From Adiantum capillus-veneris (Eukaryota > Streptophyta > Polypodiopsida > Polypodiales > Pteridaceae), in assembly GCA_014529385.2 (NCBI GenBank), contig CM043944.1:61566748-61630747 (forward strand): 64,000 bases of DNA, in the 5' to 3' direction. Below, one piece after another: positions 54,235 through 64,000 of this stretch. Below the pieces are notes generated by a model. It searched no databases, was not told the origin of the DNA, and saw only the letters and a list, made by a program, of their open reading frames with translations. Within the stretch, counting starts at the first letter, position 1. The number at the start of each line of letters is the position of its first letter. The position numbers and the translations under genes are program-made.

Positions 54235-57200
54235 CTAAACTCCTTTGACAACAAATGAGCCGGCATTGCAAACATTCCCCCATGCATCTCTTAGCAAAGC
54301 TTTAGTTTGAGTCTTTTCTCCTGTACATTTCAAGACACAGAAATCCACAAGCTCCTTGTTGTCATGAGGAGTTATAACAGCAAAATTGTCACCAACATGA
54401 AGTGCATCACTCAACGCATCATGGTGTCCTTCATATTCAAACTCTTCAATCTCATCATCATCTTCGACATCATATGTAGGTTCAAGGGTAACATAATTCC
54501 ATGCAGAAACGTGTGATTTGTTCAAACACCTCCTCCAGATGCCTTGCAAACAAGCACTACAAAAGCATGAGAATTGCCGATACCTAAGAAGTTTTCCATT
54601 TGTTAAGGAGTAGCCGCTGACACAATGTAACCCACGTGCATTAGGCACAGATTTACAATCCCGACGTTGGCTTCTATCCACATCACCTACTTTGACCTCC
54701 CAGAACAGTCGAGTAACTAGTCGTACCGGCGAAGAATACGTGGCTGTAGCACCATTGGACATGGTTTCTCTCAAAAATGGCACCACATTTGCTACACATT
54801 GTAATTTCACACAGTCTGGCTTTAGCTTCTCCTGAGTGAGATTCCTCTTAACAATAGCACCTGCACCATCATGTTCGCCCTTCCCATGACCTGAACCTGA
54901 AAAGTGATGTGTCATTTTCAAACTTGTCAGAGTTCCATATCGAGCAACAAAATAAAAAGGCCTCTTTGCTTTGAACTGTGAGGCTGCTCCATCTGACCAG
55001 ACCCAATGTTCTTTGAGCGATATGCCTAGCTCTTTCAACCAACCATAATGGAGCATAAAGCAATGCTGGACAAAAAGAATATCATGGCTTTTATCATCAA
55101 ATATATAGAAATGATAGTATTTTTGGACACTACCTGCAATCCTCACATATGTAATGTGAACAAAGATTGTCACCTGGCTAGAAAGCCAATGCATCAATTG
55201 GATCTCGTTCTGTTCTTTGAAAGTGTAATTTTTTGTGAAATCCACCACCGATACTACCACATCTTCAGGGAAGATACGTAGAAAATCTTTAAACTACTCG
55301 GCCTGCCATCTGTAAACAAAATTGTGCTTTATAAACTTACTCAGATGATCCTTGAACAATATGAAAAGCTTCCCGCACTGCATCTCCTTGTGAGAAAGAA
55401 CTTTTCTTTTCTTCTTTTTCCCTGAATCTGTTTCGCCAACTTCAAGGTCTTCAAAAATATTAACTGTTACCATGCGTGCACCATTTAACTCTTCAATCGG
55501 GAAAATTGGTAGCTTCTTTGAAGGCCCACACAAAGAGCATTCGCCAATCAAACACTTCAGTGCAAAAAAAATTGACCCGCTAGCCTTCGAGCATAAAACT
55601 GACTCCCAAAGCTTTGTAATGCTAGGGCATTGATTTGTCTGAGCACTACATTTCAAATCTACACCACAAATATCAAATTGACAACTACACTCTTTCCCAT
55701 GCACACCATAAGAAATGTGCCTTATATGGTTTACAGAATCTCTCAAGAATGACATGTGAATATGAGTGATGCAACAGCAATTATAGCGATCTTGAAGCTT
55801 GCGTAAATAAAGTTTCATCTTTTCAAATGTCCTTTGATAGATTTTTACCTCTGGGTGACTCTGTTTGAAGGCCAGAAAGAATTCTACCTACATTAAATAA
55901 TGATATTCAATACACTTATTGGCAAAATCATAACTTATTGTTGACATGCAAAATTGAGATCAATCTAGTGGGAGCTAGTATAAGAATGGTAACTAATACT
56001 TTGGTGATCAGTGGAAGGAGAAAAGTTACAAGAGCTTGAGTCTAATACTAGAAAGCACTCTAAGACCTGGTTGTTATCAGACTACCTAAGGGTAGCTACC
56101 AGGTTAACAGTGATAGCTACCAGGTTGACAGTGACAACTACCAGGTTGACAAAGATAGCTACCAATCGACCAGGATTGCCATGGCAAACTGGTAGCTTCC
56201 ACCAAGATTTCCATGGCTGACTGGTAGCTCACCAGGATTGCATGGCAGAGTGGAATCTATTACTCTCAGAATGGTAAGTAATATTTTGTGATGAGTGGAA
56301 GGAGAAAAGTTACAAGAGCCTGAGTCTAATAGTAGGAAGCACTCTAAGGCTTGTGGCTATCTTTACCATGAGTAGCACTGTAAGGCTGGTTGTTATCAGA
56401 CTACCTAAGGGTAGCTACCAGGTTGACATTGATAGCTACCATGTTGACAGTGATAGCTACCAATCCACCAGTTGCCATGTCAAACTGGTAGCTTCCACCA
56501 AGATTGCCATGGTAGACTGGTAGCTTCCACCAGGATTGCATGGCAGACTGGAAGCTATTACTCTTAGAGTGATAGCTCTAGTTTGCACTAGGATACTGAT
56601 ACTATACGAAGTTGACAATAATAGCTACCAGTACACCAATACTACCATGGAAATCTGGTAGAAAGCACTATCAGACTGGCGGCTACCTTATCATGACTAT
56701 GAGACTATAAACAAGCAGGTTTAACGTGGTAGCCAGCAAATTTACCAAGAACACCATGGTAGATTGGTAGCAACCCCTATCAGACTAGTAGCTACCTTTA
56801 TCAAGGAGAACATGGACGCTACCAAAGTCTGACAGTGGTAATTATAAGGATCACAGTGGTAGCTACCAGTCATGTATAGTAAGCTACCTATTTGGCAGTG
56901 GTAGTTGCTAGGTCTAAAGCAATGTGCAACAATAAGAAAACTATACAACAGTCAACTGAAGTACAACCAAACCAGTGCCATAATTGTCAATGAAAATAAG
57001 CTTGTGGTTACTCAAGAAGTAAAAAAAAACCTAGGGTTGCTCAAGAAGATGCACTGGGTGTTTATCGAATACTTTGCGTGCAATACGCTTTCGACACGCA
57101 TCCTTTTTTTTGGGCGATACGTGAGTATTGTGAGTCCAAAATCTCACCACTGTGGCCTTCACTTCGTTTATAATTACACTATTTGTGTATGGTTGTCTCC

Positions 57201-57708
57201 CACACAAATGCAATGGCAGTTCTGTATGATTATGTTTCAATCGAGATCTAGCTGCATAGAAGTTCCTTCGATGGATACCAAGAAGCCTCGATGCAGCTGC
57301 TATATTTGGTTTTATGCTTGTGGAATTCATAACCATCATGATACTCGCCCATTTAATAAACAACTTTTCCAAGCTTTTTGGTCTCTTTATTACCTTGAGA
57401 GTGTTGCGCATTCCATTAATCAATACCCTCTACTCATAATTGGAAACCTCACCTCTTGCAGATTGAATTTTCAGGTCTCTCAATGCTCGATGCTTGAGAA
57501 TGCTCCTGATGATTTCCTCCTTTGCCTTGTTGTCAAGACCCTCTGTGCACTGCTTGAAAAACTTGATCACCTGTGCAGTAATTTTGCGGTGCTGAAATTC
57601 ATTAATATCAACCTGTTTAATTCTAGTTTCCCTTTATTTGATTCTCTCACGACATGCGTGCTTTTGGTTTGCTTCATAATCCTTGATTACAATCTGTTTG
57701 CATGAGCT
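54235..57708 (-). pseudogene. Transposase-like gene (HTH, CCC zinc part, DDE/D-like core), two exons
   Basis: Exon 1 (57708-57031) has a helix-turn-helix-like stretch AAASRLLGIHRRNFYAARSR and VRFWTHNTHVSPKKKDACRK. Its donor is CCTAG|GT. Exon 2 begins at acceptor AATGTAG|G (55887) with FLAFKQSHPEVKIYQRTFE, then DRYNCCCITHIHM and CxxC pairs (CLIGECSLCG), a basic KKKKRK, and the core: VVDFTKNYTF, WVWSDGAASQFKAKRPF and SGHGKGEHDGAGAIVKRNL. Asp in DFTKNY and SDG, and an acid in the HGKG block, are likely catalytic. I remember proteins with these three motifs from animals and non-seed plants but not an assigned superfamily name. TAG stops at 57031, 55294 and near 57428 interrupt it. Confidence 0.65.
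56000..56910. repeat. GGTAGCTACC palindrome array, cluster 2
   Basis: Perfect decamers at 56091, 56410 and 56858 plus many variants such as GATAGCTACC and GGTAGCTTCC. They are set in words like ACCAGGTTGACAGTGATAG and GATTGCCATGG. A higher-order duplication of about 310 bp starts with GTGGAAGGAGAAAAGTTACA at 56013 and about 56296. It lies in the inferred intron between the two transposase exons. Confidence 0.85.
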
Positions 57709-57873
57709 TCACTTGACTGAGTCACAACAAAGGCATGTGCTACTTGTTAAACTCACAACATCCTCAATTGGAATGATTTCCGCCATCTTGTGAGTCTTTG
57801 AGAGGTGGAAAGAGGATGCCAAAGTGGGTACCCTGTCCAAAGCTAATCCCTAAACACTAGCTAGGGATTCGCA

Positions 57874-58203
<330 letters not shown>

Positions 58204-58286
58204 TTTGATCGTGGTATCTGTCACGTTTTTTTAAAATATCGTTATTAAATTCACTCAAAAGTTTCCCTCCACCTTTAGATTTGGGA

Positions 58287-58353
58287 GGTAGCTACCAGCG
58301 TGCTAGTGTGTCCGGGACACAGGTAATAAGTCCACCTATTCATGCATCCAACC
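58287..58353. repeat. Right terminal region of the 35.7-58.4 kb element
   Basis: A perfect GGTAGCTACC at 58287, then the near-palindrome GTGTCCGGGACAC (58309-58321), then CCACCTATTCATGCATCCA. On the minus strand this is the mirror of the left end at 35729-35770. The same layout, in the same direction, occurs at 36784-36832. Confidence 0.6.
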
Positions 58354-58364
58354 AGACACACTAT

Positions 58365-58366
<2 letters not shown>

Positions 58367-58462
<96 letters not shown>
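58367..58462. repeat. (CT)n followed by a C-run
   Basis: A CT run up to 58429 followed by about 34 cytosines. It separates the right end of the DNA transposon from the recognisable LTR piece of element C and is a likely site of slippage or assembly uncertainty. Confidence 0.95.
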
Positions 58463-58463
<1 letters not shown>

Positions 58464-58617
58464 TAGTGTGCTGTGTTAGTGTTATTTGAATAGTTGTTGT
58501 TTGCGTCCTAGCCTCTCAAAGCTATGTGGTGCCCCCTGTTCAATTTGCATGACGATTTTTGCATGCACAGGCTTGGCGTAGAGACAGTTGGGATCCGTTT
58601 TGCACTTGCGCTTGTCA
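58463..58617 (+). repeat. Element C 5' LTR end (partial)
   Basis: TTGTTTGCGTCCTAGCC and GGTGCCCCCTGTT match the 3' end of the A-type LTR (for example 44849-44905). It ends CTTGTCA at 58617. The upstream part of the LTR is lost or replaced at the CT/C run. Confidence 0.7.
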
Positions 58618-58619
58618 TT

Positions 58620-58638
58620 TGGTGCCCCCACACTGAGG
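58620..58638 (+). other. Primer binding site of element C
   Basis: TGGTGCCCCCACACTGAGG, two bases after the LTR end, like TGGTGCCTCCATTGCGG in A. Confidence 0.65.
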
Positions 58639-58694
58639 AGGGATTCTTGGAATCATTCAATTTACAACACTAAAAATGATGCATGTAGTCGACC

Positions 58695-59656
58695 ATGGAC
58701 GAGTGGTTGCAGGAATTCTCCAATTGGAGAATGGAGGAGAAAGAAATGGAAGAAGCACTAAGAGCCTTCATTGAAGTGCTCCTTCCGGGATACACCGTCA
58801 CCAATATCCAAGAAGTAAGTTCTCCATCTCGCATCTCTCATTCTAGCTATGAATCAAGAGCCACCAGAGGGAGGGCAGCAGGCTGCCTCTCATTGCCGTC
58901 ACCCACCGCACTCTACCAATGAGTTGCCATCGACAAAAGTAAAGGAGAAATGAGAATCCTCTACATCGACGTCCATCGCAAAGAAATCATCCATATTAAG
59001 GAAGGAAAGAGGTTGGTAAAGACCCTCTTCTCCAAGGAATCTAAAATAAAAGTGTCGCGTCTGCTTCTAAGTGGCCCAAAGGGACTGCTCTTGCCAAGGA
59101 AAAAGGAGGGCTAGGACAATCCTAAATCACATGACCCCCAAGGAAGAAGAAATGCATGGCCACGTGAGTGCTTTGAGTTTGGCTCTAGAAAGAAGAATCG
59201 TGCCCAGGCTGTAAGAAAGAAAGTCATCCAAGGTAAAGCGGGGGCGGAAGATCGCCTATCGTTTTGTGACGCGCATGCGAGCGCTATCAGTTCACTTCGG
59301 CAATCCTGAAGCAGGGGTGATAAGGAGGTTTCCATGCCCTAGAGAAGAGGAGTTTGTCTACTCTCATTGCTATTTTGAAAGGCGGGTAGAGTGCCTTACT
59401 TCTCTCCCCCTGCAACTCATCCTAAAGAAGCTATCTACCATAGGTGAAACCCAGTGGGCCGAAGATGAGCTACGATTAAATGGTGTGGAATTCATGCAAT
59501 GAGTCGATTACGGTAACTAATTGCAACTACTGCTAGCTAAAAGGCTAGGAGTGGTCAAACACGTCGTCATCACTTCATACATGCTGAGTAATGAAGCGAA
59601 GGTGGAGCCTATGAACGGTGATGACCTCCTGTGGATGTACACACTTGTAACACCGG
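58695..59656 (+). pseudogene. ORF1 upstream of gag (element C), broken
   Basis: It begins MDEWLQEFSNWRMEEKE and continues LLPGYTVTNIQ, matching MDEWLVGFANW and VPGVTVIDLQ of element A. Frame breaks follow. Pieces at 59266-59502 (EEEFVYSHCYFERRVECL) and to about 59656 (GDDLLWMYTLV) correspond in order to A pieces STLFYFENRVTQ and PFEVLIYVLV. That three copies place the same ORF before gag supports a real but unidentified protein. No known domain seen. Confidence 0.6.
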
Positions 59657-59692
59657 CATGGTAAGGGTATAAGTGAGTACTCTACACTCTTT

Positions 59693-59908
59693 ACATCATG
59701 GAAACTGACCAACCATTGTTCCGTTTAGATTTTTACAGCACATGCACGTACGTATATATGTAGATATAAAGATCTTCTATCAGCAGAAGATTGTGCTCTT
59801 ACATCATGGAAACTGACCAACCATTTTTCCGTTTAGATTTTTGCAACACATGCACGTACATATATATGTAGATATAAAGATCTTCTATCAGCAGAAGATT
59901 GTGCTCTT
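59693..59908. repeat. 108-bp tandem duplication in element C leader
   Basis: ACATCATGGAAACTGACCAA begins at 59693 and 59801. The copies differ at only a few bases. Each contains the small palindromic phrase ATCTTCTATCAGCAGAAGAT. Confidence 0.92.
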
Positions 59909-60067
59909 GTTTGGTGTTGCGGCGCTATGAGAGATCCTTAGCTTCCCAGATCCCATTATCCTCCCCTTGTTGGATCACCATCACTCCTTTAATGTTTCAA
60001 TTTTAATCCTGTTTTAATATATCCACCGAACCTTGTAATAAAGCCACTATAAGCCGCTAAGTTACTT

Positions 60068-61990
60068 ATGTTTAAGAAAAGGAAAAGAAAAAGAGTTCAA
60101 AAATCTTGTTTTGCAATGGAAAACGTTTCCTTCCGCACCTTCACAAGTAAGGTAGGGGAAAATGCTTTGGATTTCTTAGATAGCCTTGAAATAGCATGTG
60201 TTGTCTTTGGAAGGGATGACGATGCTTCACGTCTACGTATTTTTCCACTATTGATGAAAGTGGAACCAAGATCATGGTACAACACCTTGGTGCAAACCAT
60301 CAGGGAGAGGTGGGACCTGCTAAGAGCAGCATTTCTAAGGTGCTTTGGAGAAGGCACCACATTAGAAAAATTATGGCCATTGATGATGGAGTTGAAGCAA
60401 GGAAGTATGGCTGAATATGCAACAAACAAATCGAAGCTCGTGGATCTATGGGGACGATGGGTTGCACCGCTGAGGGTGGGCGAAGGGGCACCCGATTTCT
60501 TGAAGAAAAACCAGTTTGTGGCTGGTTTATGGCCAATTATTAAAGAGAAGGTGAATGGAATGTGAGGTAGCAATTGAAGTAGCCCGACTTAAAGATAAGA
60601 AATTGTATCTACAAGCCAAGACTACCAAGGAAGAGGAACCGGGTAGGGCCCGACCACACCTAGCTGCACCTGCAATAACAATCCAAAGGAATTAGCCCCA
60701 TAGGAACCGGGTGAAGATCAACAAGACCTGCTAAACCGAATCACTAACCAGTTAGAGAATCTTTTAGTACATCTGGGGCAGCAAGGGCATGCACCTGCCA
60801 TAAATCCAGAGCAAGGAAGAGGACACCAAAGACATAATCAGGACTACCATTTTTACAAGTGTGGAGAGGACGGCCATGGCATGTACTATTGTCCTCATCC
60901 AAGAAGGCATAACTTCAATAGAGGAGTAAGGGAGAATCAGATTTCTCCACCGTAGGGCGAGGCCACCACCTCCCATGCAACCAAAGACGATTCCACATCG
61001 GTCCAAATCCTTCAACCACCCCTACAACCACCCCCACCCCCGCAACCTCTCATTCCACCTCTACCTCCACCACCTGTTGGAAACCAAGCAGTGAGTGTCA
61101 TCAGTCTTGAAGCTAAGGGAAAGGAGAAGATAGAAGAGCGTCTCAAAGAGAGGAACAAAGGAAAAGAAAAAGTAGAAGAATTAGATGCCATGGGAGTGAA
61201 GCGTGCTAGGCACAAAGAGGCCTCTCAAAGGGAGGAAAAGATGAAAGGAAAAGGAGAGTCTAGCAAGAATGCGACTAAACCTCGGTGGAAGATCAACATC
61301 GTGGATTTTTTGCTAGGCGAGTACTAGCTGAACCATATGACCTAGTTCAAGACATTTTGATGCAAGGTACAAAAATAACCTAGCCCCAATTACTCCATCT
61401 TGCAAAGGATGAGGAGACAATGGACAAAGACCAAAGATAGTTGGGGCTATCTCTAGGAAGAATCTAGATGACATCCTATCTATCATGGATTCCCACATCA
61501 AGGGGCAATGCATCTCAAACATCTACATAGATGGTGGCACACAAATATGCGTCATGAGTGGGAAAATGATGCACCATCTAGGCCTAGAAGTAAGTAGGTT
61601 AGCACCCTGTCGAGCTAAAATGGAAAATAACATCAAAGTGAAGTGCGTAGGCATTGTGAATGCAGTCAAGGTGAAGACATTCAACAGGAAGTGGAGGTAG
61701 ACATTTTTGTCATGCCACAAAAAGGGGAGGGCTATCCTATCATTCTTGAAAGACCACGGCTCATGGCTATGGAGGTTAAGCGGGATTGGAGTACCAAAAT
61801 GATCCAGATGAAGGATGTTAAGGGAAAGCCTATATTCTACAACATGAAGACAGGTAGGCAATGCAACATGATCTTGGAGGCATCGGAAGATGAATTCACC
61901 AGTGACTCTTCGACCGCCTCAGGAGAAGAGATGACAACAATTGAAGAGAGCGACAATAGCATCAAAGTGATGTGAGTCATACTTAAAGAT
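60068..61990 (+). pseudogene. Gag-protease of element C
   Basis: The true start is probably MENVSFRTFTSK at 60116, equal to MASVAFPTFKGK of A; an upstream in-frame Met adds a basic stretch. Capsid blocks are PRSWYNTLVQ, RCFGEGTTLEKLW and APDFLKKNQFVAGLW. The frame breaks near 60560. The zinc knuckle at 60848-60889 reads FYKCGEDGHGMYYC, so its first Cys is Phe. Pro-rich and Lys/Glu-rich parts follow. The protease has IYIDGGTQICVMS (61513) and PIILERPRLMAME (GRPW changed). Several stops and frame shifts are present. Confidence 0.85.
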
Positions 61991-62131
61991 CTAAAGAGAT
62001 TGACACAGTCTGAAGCACCACCTAAGAACAAAGAAGGACCATCAGGTACGCAACCCTTGGTGGATACAAGTAAGCTACATCCGATGCTCTCTAGTAAGTT
62101 AGCTATTGAAGAGTGATAAGAGTACATCTCT

Positions 62132-64000
62132 ATGTTGGGTAACTTCATCATACTTTTCATTGATGGCTATGACAAGATCACAGGAATCACAGTGGTGAAG
62201 CATCGCATAAGACTCAAAGAAGGAAGTAAGCATGTAGTGCAAAAGCTCAGGAGGCTTGGGGTAATTCAGCAAGAGGAATTTCTCAAAGAGGTACGGAATT
62301 TGCTACAGGCAGGTTTCATTTACCCAGTCGAAGACTCGGAGTGGGTCTTTTCAATGGTGGTCATGCCAAAGAAGAACGGTAAGTGGAGGGTTTGTATAGA
62401 CTACAAACCTCTCAATGCAGCAACAAAGATGGATCATTTCCCCTCCCATTCCAAGACAAGATTCTCAATGAGGTAGCAGGTCATGAGCGCTACACAGTAT
62501 GTGATGGCTACTCAGGCTACTTCCAGATTAGCATTGCAAAAGAAGACCAAAAAAAGATAACTTTCATAACACCATGGGGATGTTTTGCTTACAAAGTGAT
62601 TCCCTTTGGCCTCACCAACACCCCGGACACATTCAACGCTCCAACCATACTTTGGTAAGTCAATACGGGTTTTCATAGATGATTTTTGCATCTACAGCTC
62701 TCGCTCCCTCCATTTGAGCAAGGTCTACGATGGCCTATGACTAGGCTGCAAACCTTAAGAGGCCAGCTTCACGCAGATAAGTGTCACATTGGTGAGAGCA
62801 AGGTCACTCTTCTCGGCCATGTAATTTCAGTCAAAGGGATTGAGGTTGACCCAAGCAAGGTTCAAGATTTAGTATCTTTGTCATCACCCACAACAACTAA
62901 GCAATTGGTCTCTTTCCTTCAAAAGGTAAGGTATTTGAGCAGGATCATTCACTTGCTCTCTCAAGTGATTCTCCCTTTACAACAAGTCACCCATAGAGAT
63001 GTCTTCCTATGGAGTAAAGAAAATGAGAAATAGTTCAACGAAGTGAAACAGATCCTAGCTTCACAACCCATCATTGCACCCCCTAGATGGGACGAGCCAT
63101 TTTATGCTAACCCCAGTGTAGAAAGTGATACACTTGGGGCCGTACTAATGCAAAAGTACCTCCAAACCTCTTTCATGCGTCCTATCTACTTCTCTAGTCG
63201 TGTCATGACCCCATCAGAAAAAGGATTCACCACGATAGATCACATGGTGCTTGTATTGATGTTTGACACTACAAAGTTCCGCTCTTATCTATTGCCTAGA
63301 CCCTGTTAAATTCTAATAATGGAAGAAGTCTTTTTGTATGTAATGCAACACACGGATGTCTCATCTAGAATCTCTAAGTGGCTCGTTAGATTACAAGAGT
63401 TTGATTACACTATGCAAGTGGAGAACTCCACCAGAGCTATTCTAGCAGGTATTCTTCCTCATAGTCACTGTGAGAAGAAGCTAAAGGTCAACACAGAAGG
63501 CAAAGGAGTGACACCAATGGTGGAAGTTCCTAAGCTAGAAGGAGCTCACTCTCTTTTCTTTGATGGAGCTTACAAAAGGACAGTGGACCAGGCTGCAGCT
63601 GGCATCATCATTTTCAATGAGCAAAGGGAAAAGGTCTTTTCTATTGGGCAGCTACTACACTCCCACTCCAACAACAAAGCAGAGTACACGGTCCTAGTTC
63701 TTGGATTAGAACAATGTGTTTTGCAAGAAGGGGTTCAACGCCTAAACGTGTTTGGTGATGCCAAGCACATAAATGGCAGTTGGGTTTGTAAAAATCAGGT
63801 TTTACTTGGCCAATTATGCCAAGTAAAGGATATTTTAAGAAAGTTTGAAGCAGTGAAATTATTTCATGTCCTAGGGCAAAAAATCAAGAAGCAGATGCTC
63901 TAACCACGGAAAGGATACAAGATGTTCCCATAGGAGCAATCAAACTGAAGCTGCCCCTCTTCCAAGGTAGCAATGTTATGCCTAATATCATCAGACTTTT
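62132..64000 (+). pseudogene. RT, RNase H and second RNase H of element C (runs off window)
   Basis: It keeps the linker VVQKLRRLGVIQQEEFLKE, which is missing in A, then SEWVFSMVVMPKKNGKW, PLNAATKMDHFP, a frameshift near 62445, ITFITPWGCFAYKVIPFG and, after a small deletion near 62640, FIDDFCIYSS. The gypsy RNase H again lacks the first Asp (NPSVESDTLG). A TAA near 63306 is followed by the second RNase H with LFFDGAYKR, NNKAEYTVL and VFGDA; the segment around the third acidic site is shortened. The last piece (KIKKQML, in another frame QEADAL) runs to the window end. Confidence 0.85.

Larger units (their letters stand above)
58463..64000 (+). mobile_element. Tat-like Ty3/gypsy element C, partial
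   Basis: It starts with only the last 150 bp or so of a 5' LTR, then PBS, ORF1, gag, protease, RT, RNase H and second RNase H; the window ends before integrase. It is closer to A than to B in every part compared. It is more decayed than A, with many frame breaks, so it is probably older. Confidence 0.87.

Noticed and set aside
56905-57705. 266-codon plus-strand ORF
   Set aside because: It is antisense to transposase exon 1, whose minus-strand frame has recognisable HTH-like and conserved blocks; the plus frame has no similarity I recognise.

Overview
The window looks like nuclear DNA of a land plant with a large, transposon-rich genome. The evidence is Tat-type Ty3/gypsy retrotransposons with two RNase H domains, a chromodomain Ty3 element, a plant-type BED/DUF659 hAT transposase, long GA/CT and CA/GT microsatellites, and GT-AG introns. 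A fern or other non-flowering plant is a guess, not something the sequence proves. I see no rRNA, tRNA, CRISPR, bacterial operon or clearly intact host gene. Nearly everything is a mobile element, often nested, and most reading frames carry stops or frameshifts.

Layout. 0.9-3.3 kb: decayed chromovirus (protease, RT, part of RNase H, integrase C-terminus, chromodomain). 3.8-4.4 kb: tandemly duplicated CT/CA microsatellite unit. 4.45-13.65 kb: nearly complete Tat-like LTR element A on the minus strand (two LTRs, PBS, ORF1, gag-pro, RT-RNaseH-aRNH, integrase, PPT). It sits inside the left arm of a roughly 400-bp inverted repeat whose other arm ends near 14.38 kb. 14.23-24.31 kb: two nearly identical 5.0-kb direct copies containing a decayed retrotransposon-like leader, microsatellites and the 5' part of an hAT element. 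22.44-35.13 kb: candidate large hAT element with inverted CAGGGATTT ends, a decayed transposase, a kinase/RING pseudogene on the opposite strand, and a nested 3.87-kb solo LTR with a perfect 5-bp target duplication.

35.73-58.35 kb: candidate large DNA transposon with inverted ends sharing TGGATGCATGAATAGGTGG. It carries two convergent multi-exon genes. The minus-strand gene is a transposase-like protein with the motifs DFTKNY, SDGAASQFK and HGKGEHDGAGA. The plus-strand gene encodes a coiled-coil/RING-like protein. An intron of each gene holds a degenerate array of the palindrome GGTAGCTACC. Inside the plus-strand gene lies the 13.1-kb Tat-like element B (37.33-50.42 kb), which itself contains a 5'-truncated copy of element A (40.39-44.98 kb). 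58.46-64.0 kb: related element C on the plus strand, cut by the window end.

How it fits together: A, B and C share one plan (LTR, PBS, an extra ORF1 before gag, gag-pro with a DGG protease motif, RT, a degenerate gypsy RNase H, a second archaeal-type RNase H, integrase). The two DNA transposons may each carry a transposase plus a second gene. The 35.7-58.4 kb element with its palindrome arrays is the best candidate for something undescribed.
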